The notes below the pieces were generated by a model. The model was given only the letters and a program-made list of their open reading frames with translations, made no database searches and was not told the origin of the DNA. From a virus: DNA of 20,519 bases. Location of the stretch: IMG/VR virus record IMGVR_UViG_3300007734_000442, positions 1 to 20,519 of that record; one strand, 5' to 3'. A program made the position numbers and the translations under genes. Below, in pieces: positions 1-5,195 of the stretch; position 1 is the first letter of the stretch, and each line of letters starts with the position of its first letter.

Positions 1-63
1 TCGTTAATTTTGTATGACCGTAGTTATGACCGTAAAGAAAGTATAAGCCAAAGCCAAAGCTGA
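1..63 (+). CDS. 3' end of an upstream gene (partial, unknown)
   Basis: Reading frame 1 is open from the window edge to a TGA at 61-63 and encodes a 20-residue hydrophilic tail containing a short YDRSYDRK repeat. The other two frames close within 15 bases. The case rests partly on context: a 30-bp palindromic element starts 7 bases after this stop, just as identical-architecture elements follow the stops at 6380 and 8651 within 2-3 bases. There are too few residues to name a function, and it could be a chance open frame. Confidence 0.4.
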   Translation, partial: SLILYDRSYDRKESISQSQS

Positions 64-70
64 AGCCTAC

Positions 71-100
71 GAACAAAGTTAACGCCTGTTAAAAAGGTTC
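71..100. repeat. 30-bp palindromic element, copy 1
   Basis: Arms of 13 bases (71-83 and 88-100) flank a 4-base centre. The outer GAAC/GTTC and inner TTAAC/GTTAA pair, while the middle four positions do not. It shares the architecture GAAC-N4-TTAAC-N4-GTTAA-N4-GTTC with copies at 809, 6384 and 8654. Unlike those, no ribosome-binding site or gene follows closely. It lies 7 bases after the stop of the presumed upstream gene. Confidence 0.7.
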
Positions 101-162
101 ACAATGTAAACTAGTTGACTTTGTATATTATAACACGCACATGGTGTATTATAACAAGCCCT

Positions 163-603
163 GTATTATTACTGGAAAATCAATGACTTACGATTGCCTA
201 TTTTTTAAGCTGTGTATTATTACTGAAAAATCAATGACTTACGATTGTCAACTTTGCAAACGCTAAAAATAAAATATATATATAAATCAATAACTTAATA
301 TAAAAATACAAAAATACACAGAAATTCAAAAATTGTTTCGGCTGGAAAATTTGTTTTTACTTTTTTAACTTTGTGGCTAGGCAATTTTTATTTTTTTACT
401 GCCTTTTCCTCCAGACCACGCAATGCCGTTTTTCGTGTTATATTGTATTATTACTGAATAATCAATGACTTAGCGTGTTATAATACCAACCACAAAGTTA
501 ACACTTATGTATTTTTATATATAAATCAAGGACTTAGCGTGTTATAAAACAGTCCACTCTACAACAAAGTTAACAGCGTTTATTCAATCAAATCAAGCAC
601 TTA
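163..603 (+). repeat. Iteron-like AATCAANNACTTA repeats
   Basis: Six copies of a 13-base core lie in the same orientation at 178-190, 229-241, 285-297, 460-472, 524-536 and 591-603. The first two sit inside 34-base near-identical repeats (163-196 and 214-247, one mismatch). Copies 4 and 5 (by position) are each followed by GCGTGTTATAA. Same-strand directly repeated cores in AT-rich DNA are what initiator-binding iterons look like. No replication initiator gene is recognised in this window, so an origin remains an inference. Confidence 0.55.
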
Positions 604-726
604 ATAAAATTACACAACGCACCACAACAAAGTTAACTTAACTACAAAGTCAACCACCCAATCCAAACACCAAAAAACAAACACCTATCAACGTATTTAT
701 AGGTGATTAAAAACAGCACTAAAAAC

Positions 727-754
727 TTGACAAAGTCAACCATTATGCTATAAT
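727..754 (+). promoter_or_regulatory. Sigma70-type promoter with extended -10
   Basis: A consensus -35 TTGACA (727-732) and consensus -10 TATAAT (749-754) are separated by 16 bases, with a TG at 746-747 giving an extended -10. The -35 lies in the perfect palindrome TTGACAAAGTCAA (727-739), which also contains an ACAAAGTCAAC motif, so operator control is likely. It would drive the gene at 862 and the following run of small genes. Confidence 0.85.
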
Positions 755-808
755 AATAGAATGGAATTGTAATTTAGTTGCCTTCCATGTTTTGCACTTT
801 TCAACCCC

Positions 809-838
809 GAACATTATTAACAATCGTTAACTTTGTTC
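809..838. repeat. 30-bp palindromic element, copy 2
   Basis: Arms at 809-821 and 826-838 surround a 4-base centre. GAAC/GTTC and TTAAC/GTTAA pair. It sits in the 5' untranslated region downstream of the promoter at 727 and 13 bases before the GGAGAGAG ribosome-binding site of the gene at 862. As RNA it can form a hairpin, but no U-tract follows, so it does not look like a terminator. Confidence 0.75.
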
Positions 839-861
839 ACTTATTTACAATGGAGAGAGAT

Positions 862-1185
862 ATGAATGTGTTAAATGCAAGTAATACTTTACGCTTTAAC
901 TTTCAATATGAAGACTTTGTTGACTATGTCTTCTTTTTCTACCGAGACTTTCCTAATTATTGCAGTCAGAATAAATCGTATCGGTTATGGGAAGTTGAAC
1001 GGGCAGTCAAGCGATACTATAAAAACATACAATCGTTTGACAGTATTGACCGAGAAAATGTCAAGGCAGTCATTGAAGCATATCGCAAACAAAAGCCCGA
1101 ACATTTTAAACACTCGTTAAATTTGTTCAGAGCCACTTATCAATCCATGCAACATCAACAATCAATCAGAAAGGAAACAAAATGA
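862..1185 (+). CDS. Small early protein, unknown (107 aa)
   Basis: First complete gene after the promoter at 727. The start at ATG 862 is chosen because a strong GGAGAGAG (852-859) sits just upstream. An in-frame start further up at 778 would have no such site. The product is hydrophilic, with an aromatic N-terminal third (VFFFYRDF) and a basic C-terminus, and has no recognisable domain, membrane segment or signal peptide. Its stop overlaps the next start as ATGA, so the two are probably translationally coupled. Function not recognised. Confidence 0.75.
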   Translation: MNVLNASNTLRFNFQYEDFVDYVFFFYRDFPNYCSQNKSYRLWEVERAVKRYYKNIQSFDSIDRENVKAVIEAYRKQKPEHFKHSLNLFRATYQSMQHQQSIRKETK

Positions 1186-1337
1186 AAACGAAACCAATAT
1201 TTAAAGATTATGAGAGAGAAGTTTATTTGAGTGAGTATGTCACCATACCAAAAGCAAGGTATCGCCGACTTATATTAACCGAAGTTATCTCATGGGGCAT
1301 TTCAGTATTCTTACTTCTTGTCATGGTGTTACGATGA
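1182..1337 (+). CDS. Small single-pass membrane protein (51 aa)
   Basis: A 51-residue frame begins with ATG inside the ATGA overlap with the preceding gene, after an AAGGAAAC ribosome-binding site, and ends in another ATGA overlap with the next gene. The first 30 residues are charged. Residues about 37-50 (ISWGISVFLLLVMVL) form one hydrophobic helix at the C-terminus, so it may be a tail-anchored inner-membrane protein. The neat coupling on both sides supports it being real. Function unknown. Confidence 0.6.
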   Translation: MKTKPIFKDYEREVYLSEYVTIPKARYRRLILTEVISWGISVFLLLVMVLR

Positions 1338-1648
1338 GCCTAGACCAAGTTAAAGAAGTTGTAAGGGTTCAAGTTAAGAACTATCGTGTTGCCGATATAC
1401 TTGACAAGTTTGACGATAGCGAATGGCTAACCCTTTACGAACAAGTCATGCGATATAAACCTTATGAAACAGAACGAAGGCTTATTGATTGGGCAAGACA
1501 TGAGTTAGACTTTTTCAGACGAGTGTTATATACTGAACGACACTATATAGATATGTTGATTGACAAAGCATGCATTGAATGTTTGATGTGTGAAGACAGA
1601 GCAACCGATGAGAGACGACATCATGGCAAGCGACCTAAAAATACTTAA
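1334..1648 (+). CDS. Small phage protein, unknown (104 aa)
   Basis: Start ATG 1334 is chosen because it overlaps the preceding stop as ATGA. A longer in-frame start at 1292 would lie deep in the preceding gene. The product is charged and helical, rich in Arg, Glu and Asp, with two Cys near the end (CIECLMCE, residues about 80-87) that are too few to call a zinc site. The last 26 bases overlap the next gene. Function not recognised. Confidence 0.65.
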   Translation: MSLDQVKEVVRVQVKNYRVADILDKFDDSEWLTLYEQVMRYKPYETERRLIDWARHELDFFRRVLYTERHYIDMLIDKACIECLMCEDRATDERRHHGKRPKNT

Positions 1649-1880
1649 AGTTAGTGAACTCAACAAAACCACAATGGTTAAAGACTTTCTCATAGAGTTG
1701 ATGTTGACTAAACAATGGGATAGTTTTGTAAATGTGTTGATTGAATATGACGACGAGCGTTCATCAAATCACATCTCGGACTATGTATACGGGTTAGGTC
1801 TGTTGAAGTGGTCTGACACTAATGATTATAAGTATGAGGTATCAGTAAGGGGAAGGAAGTATCTTGAACAACGAAGTTAA
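1623..1880 (+). CDS. Winged-helix-like protein, tandem paralogue A (85 aa)
   Basis: First of three adjacent related genes. Shared features are an N-terminal KTTMVKDFLIELMLT helix, a central helix containing DYVYGLGLLKW, and a C-terminal YKYEVSVRGRKYLE. The last matches the beta-wing of winged-helix DNA-binding proteins, where a phrase like 'T..GR.YL' is common. Start ATG 1623 follows GAGAG at 1610-1614; ATG 1608 is an alternative. The 3' end overlaps the next gene by 17 bases. A small transcription regulator or an anti-host protein are both possible. Paralogy is clear, function is inferred. Confidence 0.65.
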   Translation: MASDLKILKVSELNKTTMVKDFLIELMLTKQWDSFVNVLIEYDDERSSNHISDYVYGLGLLKWSDTNDYKYEVSVRGRKYLEQRS

Positions 1881-2082
1881 CAAAGAAAAACTAAAACGCT
1901 TTCTCACAGAGTTATTACTAACACATAGTTGGTCTGATGAGTTTGATGAATTACAACCTAATGGGTTACGATATTGGACTCATATGTTACATTTAGGTTT
2001 GATTTATCATTCTCGTGACAATGAAATGCCATTTAAAATAACTACGGCAGGGAGGGCTTGGTTAGATGAGCAACGAAGTTAA
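1864..2082 (+). CDS. Winged-helix-like protein, tandem paralogue B (72 aa)
   Basis: Second member of the tandem family and the shortest. It keeps LKRFLTELLLTHSW, a middle helix (LHLGLIYHS) and the wing-like FKITTAGRAWLDE ending in EQRS, the same last four residues as paralogue A. It starts with TTG at 1864 behind GGAAGGAAG (1851-1859), inside the 3' end of paralogue A. It overlaps paralogue C by 17 bases in the same way. A small nucleic-acid-binding regulator is plausible but unproven. Confidence 0.6.
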   Translation: MNNEVNKEKLKRFLTELLLTHSWSDEFDELQPNGLRYWTHMLHLGLIYHSRDNEMPFKITTAGRAWLDEQRS

Positions 2083-2374
2083 CTTAATTACAGAGAGTGA
2101 ACTTACTAAAACCACAATGATTAGAGATTTTCTAATTGAGATGTTGCTAACACATGAATGGAGTGTTAAGTTTCAGAATGTGTTAATACAAACTAAATGG
2201 AATACAGATATGAAAGGGTATTCAATTGATTTTAGCCAAGTTAAAATTGCTGATTATATGTGGGTTAAAGGTTATCTAAAGTATTCTAAAGATATTGATT
2301 ACAAGTATGATATATCAGCTAAAGGTAGAAAGTATTTAGAAAAATTACAACAAGGAGGAAACAATGAGCAATAA
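2066..2374 (+). CDS. Winged-helix-like protein, tandem paralogue C (102 aa)
   Basis: Third tandem family member, closest to paralogue A: SELTKTTMIRDFLIEMLLT near the start, IADYMWVKGYLKYSKD in the middle, and YKYDISAKGRKYLEK near the end. It has about 15 extra residues between helices, around MKGYSIDFSQVK. ATG 2066 follows GGAGGG (2051-2056). The first residues (MSNEVN) mirror paralogue B (MNNEVN) because the overlapping junction has been duplicated with the gene. Likely a winged-helix DNA-binding fold by inference. Confidence 0.65.
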   Translation: MSNEVNLITESELTKTTMIRDFLIEMLLTHEWSVKFQNVLIQTKWNTDMKGYSIDFSQVKIADYMWVKGYLKYSKDIDYKYDISAKGRKYLEKLQQGGNNEQ

Positions 2375-2609
2375 AATAACAATGGTAATTAGTATCAATT
2401 CTGATACTGTGTCTCGGTTTTTGTTTGATGAGTATATAAATGCTTGTGCTGACGCAGGTTTAGTGGTAAGGTATGAGCCGTATACTAGAGATATGTATGC
2501 AGAACTCAATGCCAAAGCGTTAGACATTGAGAAACAAGATGCTCTCGCATCATTGGAAGAAGAAATCTTAAACAACAAAGCCTGTATCAACGGCAGTTGT
2601 GAAGACTAA
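2364..2609 (+). CDS. Small phage protein, unknown (81 aa)
   Basis: It overlaps the end of the preceding gene by 11 bases and has a very good AAGGAGG ribosome-binding site before ATG 2364. The product begins with a beta-like stretch (KITMVISINSD) and continues in acidic helices. There is no membrane segment, signal peptide or recognised motif. An antisense open frame over the same bases is a shadow. Function not recognised. Confidence 0.65.
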   Translation: MSNKITMVISINSDTVSRFLFDEYINACADAGLVVRYEPYTRDMYAELNAKALDIEKQDALASLEEEILNNKACINGSCED

Positions 2610-2621
2610 TCAAAAGGAGAA

Positions 2622-2666
2622 ATGCTTATGAAAACATCTATCATCGTGGACTTTGCCACATTCTAA
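2622..2666 (+). CDS. Possible 14-residue mini-ORF or gene remnant
   Basis: AAAAGGAGA (2612-2620) is correctly placed for ATG 2622 or the in-frame ATG 2628, giving MLMKTSIIVDFATF before a stop at 2664-2666. A strong ribosome-binding site in front of so short a frame suggests a leader peptide or the decayed start of a lost gene. The 53 bases before the next gene hold nothing else. Low confidence that a functional peptide is made. Confidence 0.25.
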   Translation: MLMKTSIIVDFATF

Positions 2667-2719
2667 TAACCATCTCGGTTATAACTAAACTCGTATAAAC
2701 ATATTTAAAGGAGGTCAGT

Positions 2720-3106
2720 ATGATTGACCAAGCTTTACTTTGTCTCGCCACGACCATATACATGGAGTCTGCTCACGAACCCCGTGAAGCACAGATAGCC
2801 GTAGGATATGTGTTGATGAGGCGTGCTGAATTTAATCACAAGAATGTGTGTAGTGAAATGAAACGACCATATCAATTTAGTTGGTATGGGTTTGTGCAAC
2901 CACCATCGGTAATAAGGCAAGAGTATTTTAATATTGCTTACAAGGTATTACACCGATTGGAAGTTGATTATAGTTATGGTGCAACCAATTTCCATGACAC
3001 CACCATAAAGAAACCGAAGTCATGGTATAGATTAGAACCCGTAGTCAAGTGGTCTAATCTTATTTTTTATAAACAAAAAGGAGAGAAATATGCAAGTGCA
3101 AATTGA
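2720..3106 (+). CDS. SleB/CwlJ-type cell-wall hydrolase
   Basis: It resembles the Hydrolase_2 (SleB/CwlJ) family, which cleaves peptidoglycan glycan strands. The family pattern is visible in order: LATTIYMESAHEPREAQIAVGYVLMRR (residues about 8-34, with the likely catalytic Glu16), PYQFSW (about 50-55), YGATNFHD (about 86-93), then a conserved Trp and FY near the end. At 128 residues it is little more than the catalytic core. No signal peptide is seen, so release would need a holin or another route. ATG 2720 follows AAAGGAGG. It probably acts as endolysin or virion lysin. Its place among early genes is unusual. It overlaps the next gene by 17 bases. Confidence 0.8.
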   Translation: MIDQALLCLATTIYMESAHEPREAQIAVGYVLMRRAEFNHKNVCSEMKRPYQFSWYGFVQPPSVIRQEYFNIAYKVLHRLEVDYSYGATNFHDTTIKKPKSWYRLEPVVKWSNLIFYKQKGEKYASAN

Positions 3107-3365
3107 ACTAGACCCAGACCAAGTAGAGATTGTATTGATTGAAGGATTAAAACAAGCCTATACAGTCAATCTAACATTTCCCGAAGAACCCGATTATGAA
3201 AAGCTAAACAAAGCGTTTCATGTATTACTTCCATACTTCATGGGTGAAGATGCCTATCTAAAGTTTGTAGTCCAAGCTAAAAAAGAAAGTGATGCAATAT
3301 TAGCTGAAGACAAAAAGCTAAAGAAGTTTGGTCAAGCACTATCTGAAGCATACAGGGGGTTATGA
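3090..3365 (+). CDS. Small acidic protein, unknown (91 aa)
   Basis: ATG 3090 follows AAAGGAGAG and lies inside the 3' end of the hydrolase gene, so translation is probably coupled. The product starts with a beta-like MQVQIELDPDQVEIVLI and ends in a charged helix (KKESDAILAEDKKLKKF). Its stop overlaps the next start as ATGA. No domain recognised. Nothing in the sequence ties it to lysis beyond position. Confidence 0.7.
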   Translation: MQVQIELDPDQVEIVLIEGLKQAYTVNLTFPEEPDYEKLNKAFHVLLPYFMGEDAYLKFVVQAKKESDAILAEDKKLKKFGQALSEAYRGL

Positions 3366-3571
3366 TGGATAATAAATATGAAGGCACAGGGTTTGTAGTA
3401 GTGGGCTTTATCATAGGTTGTTGTTTAACTTGGGCAGTCATGCAATATTCTCATACACAAAAGAAATACAGCATGAACTTAAAATGTATACAAGGTGAAC
3501 TCTATGAAGAAATACGACCTAACTTCTATGTGAAGTCGCACCTTGAATGCTTTGAACAAAGGACATTTTAG
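3362..3571 (+). CDS. Small membrane protein with N-terminal helix (69 aa)
   Basis: It starts at ATG 3362 in an ATGA overlap; a second ATG follows directly. Residues about 9-28 (TGFVVVGFIIGCCLTWAVM) form one hydrophobic segment. The rest is polar and includes two Cys. The IIGC inside the segment resembles a lipobox, so a lipoprotein is possible, but there is no basic N-terminus. Lying two genes after a cell-wall hydrolase, it could be a holin- or spanin-like lysis partner. That is only a positional suggestion. Confidence 0.6.
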   Translation: MMDNKYEGTGFVVVGFIIGCCLTWAVMQYSHTQKKYSMNLKCIQGELYEEIRPNFYVKSHLECFEQRTF

Positions 3572-3572
3572 T

Positions 3573-3692
3573 ATGGATACAATCGCATGGCTTACGACTA
3601 TTTATGTGGCAGTATATCTAGGTGTAATCATAAATGAGAATGCATCAAAAGAACCACCTAAAGAACCACCAAAGGTTGAGCAATCAAAATGA
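3573..3692 (+). CDS. Tiny membrane protein with Pro-rich tail (39 aa)
   Basis: ATG 3573 is followed by 39 codons. Residues about 5-20 (AWLTTIYVAVYLGVII) are hydrophobic, then comes a polar tail with KEPPKEPPK. A modest AAGGAC ribosome-binding site precedes it, and the stop overlaps the next start as ATGA. The membrane helix and tight packing support it as a real gene. Function unknown. Confidence 0.55.
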   Translation: MDTIAWLTTIYVAVYLGVIINENASKEPPKEPPKVEQSK

Positions 3693-3865
3693 TACCTTTC
3701 ACATATGCAATCGTTGATGATGACGGCGAAGTCTTACGCAAGTATAGATGGAGTGCGAAAGAGGCGAAGTGGCATAAAGAACAAGGCAACAATGTCATCA
3801 AGCTAGAAGTAGTTAAAGAAGTTAAAGAAGACTTGTCTGCGTTAGTGGGGGAGTGTTTATTTTAA
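3689..3865 (+). CDS. Small phage protein, unknown (58 aa)
   Basis: It begins in an ATGA overlap at 3689 and ends in a TAATG overlap with the next gene. The product MIPFTYAIVDDDGEVLRKYRWSAKEA... has a short beta-hairpin-like start (YAIVDDDGEVLRKY), a helix and a Lys/Glu-rich repeat (VVKEVKED). I have an impression of similar short proteins in other phages, but they are of unknown function. Confidence 0.6.
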   Translation: MIPFTYAIVDDDGEVLRKYRWSAKEAKWHKEQGNNVIKLEVVKEVKEDLSALVGECLF

Positions 3866-4065
3866 TGTATACCAAGTTAGATGATTGGCGACATGCCCAC
3901 AGAGTTAACGAGATACTACGGAGTAATCCGTCTATCACACAGAAAGACCTGTGTAAGAAAATTATAACTAATTGGCACAGACTAAAGTATTTGCAAGAAC
4001 AAGGTTTAATAACTTTAAGGAGGAAACATGAACAAAGAACAAAAGAAAATCATACGCAAATTTGA
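3865..4065 (+). CDS. Small helix-turn-helix protein (66 aa)
   Basis: ATG 3865 is chosen for its TAATG overlap with the preceding stop; an in-frame GTG at 3853 is possible. Residues about 14-50 read RVNEILRSNPSITQKDLCKKIITNWHR-LKYLQEQGLITL. This is a typical helix, turn, recognition helix and wing-leading 'L..QGLI' arrangement of winged-helix regulators. The C-terminus is basic. It probably binds DNA. Which operator it reads is unknown, but the operator-like palindromes at 727 and 4499 are nearby candidates. Confidence 0.6.
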   Translation: MYTKLDDWRHAHRVNEILRSNPSITQKDLCKKIITNWHRLKYLQEQGLITLRRKHEQRTKENHTQI

Positions 4066-4285
4066 ACGATGGCAAGAAAGAAAGTTTGCGTCAAACGCAA
4101 AAAAGGGGTGGCGTTTCTTTCAACCCGATAGCGTGCCGTTACCTACACCACGAAGTTCACGAGAGGCTTGGGGTGGAACATACACAAACGAAGACGATGA
4201 CTGTAGACAAGAAAAGTATATGACAATAACTATTTATGCGTTTGCGTTTATTTATATTGCGTTTTTACTTTGGAAGGATTTTTAA
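4028..4285 (+). CDS. Basic protein with C-terminal membrane helix (85 aa)
   Basis: ATG 4028 follows AAGGAGG and lies 38 bases inside the preceding gene. The N-terminal half is strongly basic (KKIIRKFERWQERKF). Residues about 66-82 (TITIYAFAFIYIAFLLW) form one hydrophobic helix right at the end, so it looks tail-anchored with a cytoplasmic basic domain. The stop overlaps the next start as TAATG. Function unknown. Confidence 0.6.
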   Translation: MNKEQKKIIRKFERWQERKFASNAKKGWRFFQPDSVPLPTPRSSREAWGGTYTNEDDDCRQEKYMTITIYAFAFIYIAFLLWKDF

Positions 4286-4479
4286 TGAATTGCATTGATT
4301 GTGGTGATGATATAGCTGACGCTAGGTATAAGTTGGGATACAAAACTTGCTTGGCTTGTGGTGAGAAACACGCACAACAATATAAACATTGTATTGTGCC
4401 GATGCCGAAGTCAAACTATATCGTTGTGACTGATTTAGAATTGTTAAAAGGTCTTAATTCGTCACACAAAAGTAAGTGA
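4285..4479 (+). CDS. C4 zinc-finger protein, DksA/TraR-like (64 aa)
   Basis: ATG 4285 is chosen over an in-frame TTG at 4270 because it has GGAAGGA (4272-4278) upstream and a TAATG overlap. Cys3, Cys6, Cys22 and Cys25 form a CxxC-x15-CxxC pattern beginning CIDCGDDIADAR. This resembles the C4 zinc finger of DksA/TraR-type proteins, although the coiled-coil arm is absent. Phages often encode such short forms, possibly to modify RNA polymerase behaviour. The metal site is visible; the role is inferred. It is the last gene before the promoter at 4499. Confidence 0.6.
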   Translation: MNCIDCGDDIADARYKLGYKTCLACGEKHAQQYKHCIVPMPKSNYIVVTDLELLKGLNSSHKSK

Positions 4480-4498
4480 TTTTTTTTCGGACATAAAC

Positions 4499-4527
4499 TT
4501 GACATTGTCAAGTGGTTGTAGTATAAT
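4499..4527 (+). promoter_or_regulatory. Consensus sigma70 promoter with palindromic -35
   Basis: TTGACA (4499-4504) and TATAAT (4522-4527) match the sigma70 consensus perfectly with a 17-base spacer. The -35 is embedded in the perfect 15-base palindrome CTTGACATTGTCAAG (4498-4512), which should act as an operator. It opens the unit beginning at 4622. Confidence 0.9.
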
Positions 4528-4567
4528 AGTAATTGTAAGAGTAGTAAAAGTAAGTTCTATAAACAGG

Positions 4568-4595
4568 GACAAAGTATCATTTTTGATACGATGTC
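4568..4595 (+). promoter_or_regulatory. Leader hairpin in the 5' UTR of the 4622 unit
   Basis: About 35 bases downstream of the promoter, GACA-AA-GTATCA-TTTT-TGATAC-GA-TGTC folds as a 6-bp stem with a U4 loop, a symmetric 2x2 internal loop and a further 4 bp. It is followed by TTATTTTTATTT and then the ribosome-binding site. It could be a weak attenuator or an mRNA-stabilising 5' hairpin. The stem is low in G+C, so strong termination is unlikely. Confidence 0.5.
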
Positions 4596-4621
4596 TTATT
4601 TTTATTTAAGGAGAGAGCATC

Positions 4622-4858
4622 ATGAATCAAAACGAGTATTACAAACAGCAAGCCGAAACACTCGGCGAATTCTTTAAGCACTACGGGATTAAAAATGTAA
4701 CCCCTGTGCCTTCCAAAACAAACTACGATTTAGTAGTTTCAATCATGAAACAACGAGGAGAGAAAAATGCAAAACATCTTTCCAAATCAGCAAGAAAAAG
4801 AAACACTACTGACGCAGTTAAATCTGCTCGGTGCGAAGTATGTAATTGTAGATTTTAG
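4622..4858 (+). CDS. Small basic protein, unknown (78 aa)
   Basis: First gene after the promoter at 4499, with an ideal AAGGAGAGAG before ATG 4622. The N-terminal 45 residues look like a folded helical domain (YYKQQAETLGEFFKHYG). The tail is Lys/Arg-rich and ends CEVCNCRF, with three Cys. The last 92 bases overlap the next gene in another frame, an unusually long overlap for this genome. Function not recognised. Confidence 0.6.
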   Translation: MNQNEYYKQQAETLGEFFKHYGIKNVTPVPSKTNYDLVVSIMKQRGEKNAKHLSKSARKRNTTDAVKSARCEVCNCRF

Positions 4859-5195
4859 AGGTGGTGGTGATAGTGGTCAAGTAGAAGAAATATTTTACCG
4901 AGATAAGAATGATGTAGACCAAGGCATACCCGATGACATGCTAGCATGGACTAAACAAACATATGGTAATCAAGAACCGAAAACAGAGAGAACATCACTC
5001 AATGATGTGTTAGAGGATTTATGTTATAGAGCATTAGATGAAACAGGATTAGATTGGTATAACAACGAAGGTGGTCAAGGTCAATTACGAATTGATTTTA
5101 CAGAGAGTCCACCAAATATAACTTTAAATGTGGGTGTGAATACCATGACCACAGAAGACCATCACTTTGATATGAATGACGAGGAGGAAGAATAA
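4767..5195 (+). CDS. DUF6878-like protein (142 aa)
   Basis: ATG 4767 has GAGGAGAG upstream. The product begins with a helix, then YVIVDFRGGGDSGQVEEI, a central LNDVLEDLCYRALDETGLDWYNNEGGQG, and an acidic tail ending in five Glu. From memory this layout matches the uncharacterised DUF6878 family, found in phages and plasmids. I could not check it. No catalytic motif is evident. It overlaps the next gene as TAATG and belongs to the block with the DUF6915-like and MoxR genes. Confidence 0.7.
   Translation: MQNIFPNQQEKETLLTQLNLLGAKYVIVDFRGGGDSGQVEEIFYRDKNDVDQGIPDDMLAWTKQTYGNQEPKTERTSLNDVLEDLCYRALDETGLDWYNNEGGQGQLRIDFTESPPNITLNVGVNTMTTEDHHFDMNDEEEE

Larger units (their letters stand above)
73..836. 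repeat. Dispersed ACAAAGTYAAC motif array
   Basis: The 11-base motif ACAAAGTYAAC is found at 73-83, 492-502, 564-574, 627-637, 644-654 and 730-740 on the + strand, and at 114-124 and 826-836 on the - strand. Degenerate forms lie at 247-257 and 364-374. The motif equals one half of the 30-bp palindromic element, and the copy at 730-740 overlaps the -35 box of the promoter at 727. Such clustering suggests a binding site for a phage regulator or initiator. The protein is not identified. Confidence 0.6.
64..861. promoter_or_regulatory. Repeat-rich non-coding control/origin region
   Basis: About 800 bases hold no gene I can support on either strand. The stretch is very AT-rich and packed with short repeats: AATCAANNACTTA iteron-like sites, ACAAAGTYAAC sites on both strands, a 17-base direct repeat (467-483 and 531-547), a 13-base inverted pair (126-138 and 473-485), and a 7-bp stem at 682-705. 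It ends with a sigma70-like promoter and a palindromic element ahead of the first complete gene. Iterons plus AT-rich DNA plus an early promoter fit a replication origin and/or operator array. That function is inference. Confidence 0.55.

Noticed and set aside
114-152. Second promoter with TTGACT and TATTAT near 115-152
   Set aside because: Spacing between the -35-like and either -10-like sequence is 5 or 26 bases, outside the sigma70 range.
163-247. Two 34-base near-identical repeats with a 17-base gap, superficially CRISPR-like
   Set aside because: Only two long copies, a spacer far too short, and further core repeats at irregular spacing with no cas locus. Iteron-like repeats fit better.
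682-705. CACCTAT/ATAGGTG stem as a terminator
   Set aside because: On the + strand no T-run follows. A T-rich run follows only on the - strand, where no gene is transcribed. Kept only as part of the control region.
4462-4487. TCAC...GTGA stem plus eight T as a terminator after the zinc-finger gene
   Set aside because: The stem is only 4 bp with a 10-base loop, so termination cannot be supported despite the T-run.
4622-5195. Programmed frameshift fusing the 4622 and 4767 genes
   Set aside because: Each frame has its own strong ribosome-binding site and start, and I see no slippery sequence. Two separate overlapping genes are simpler.
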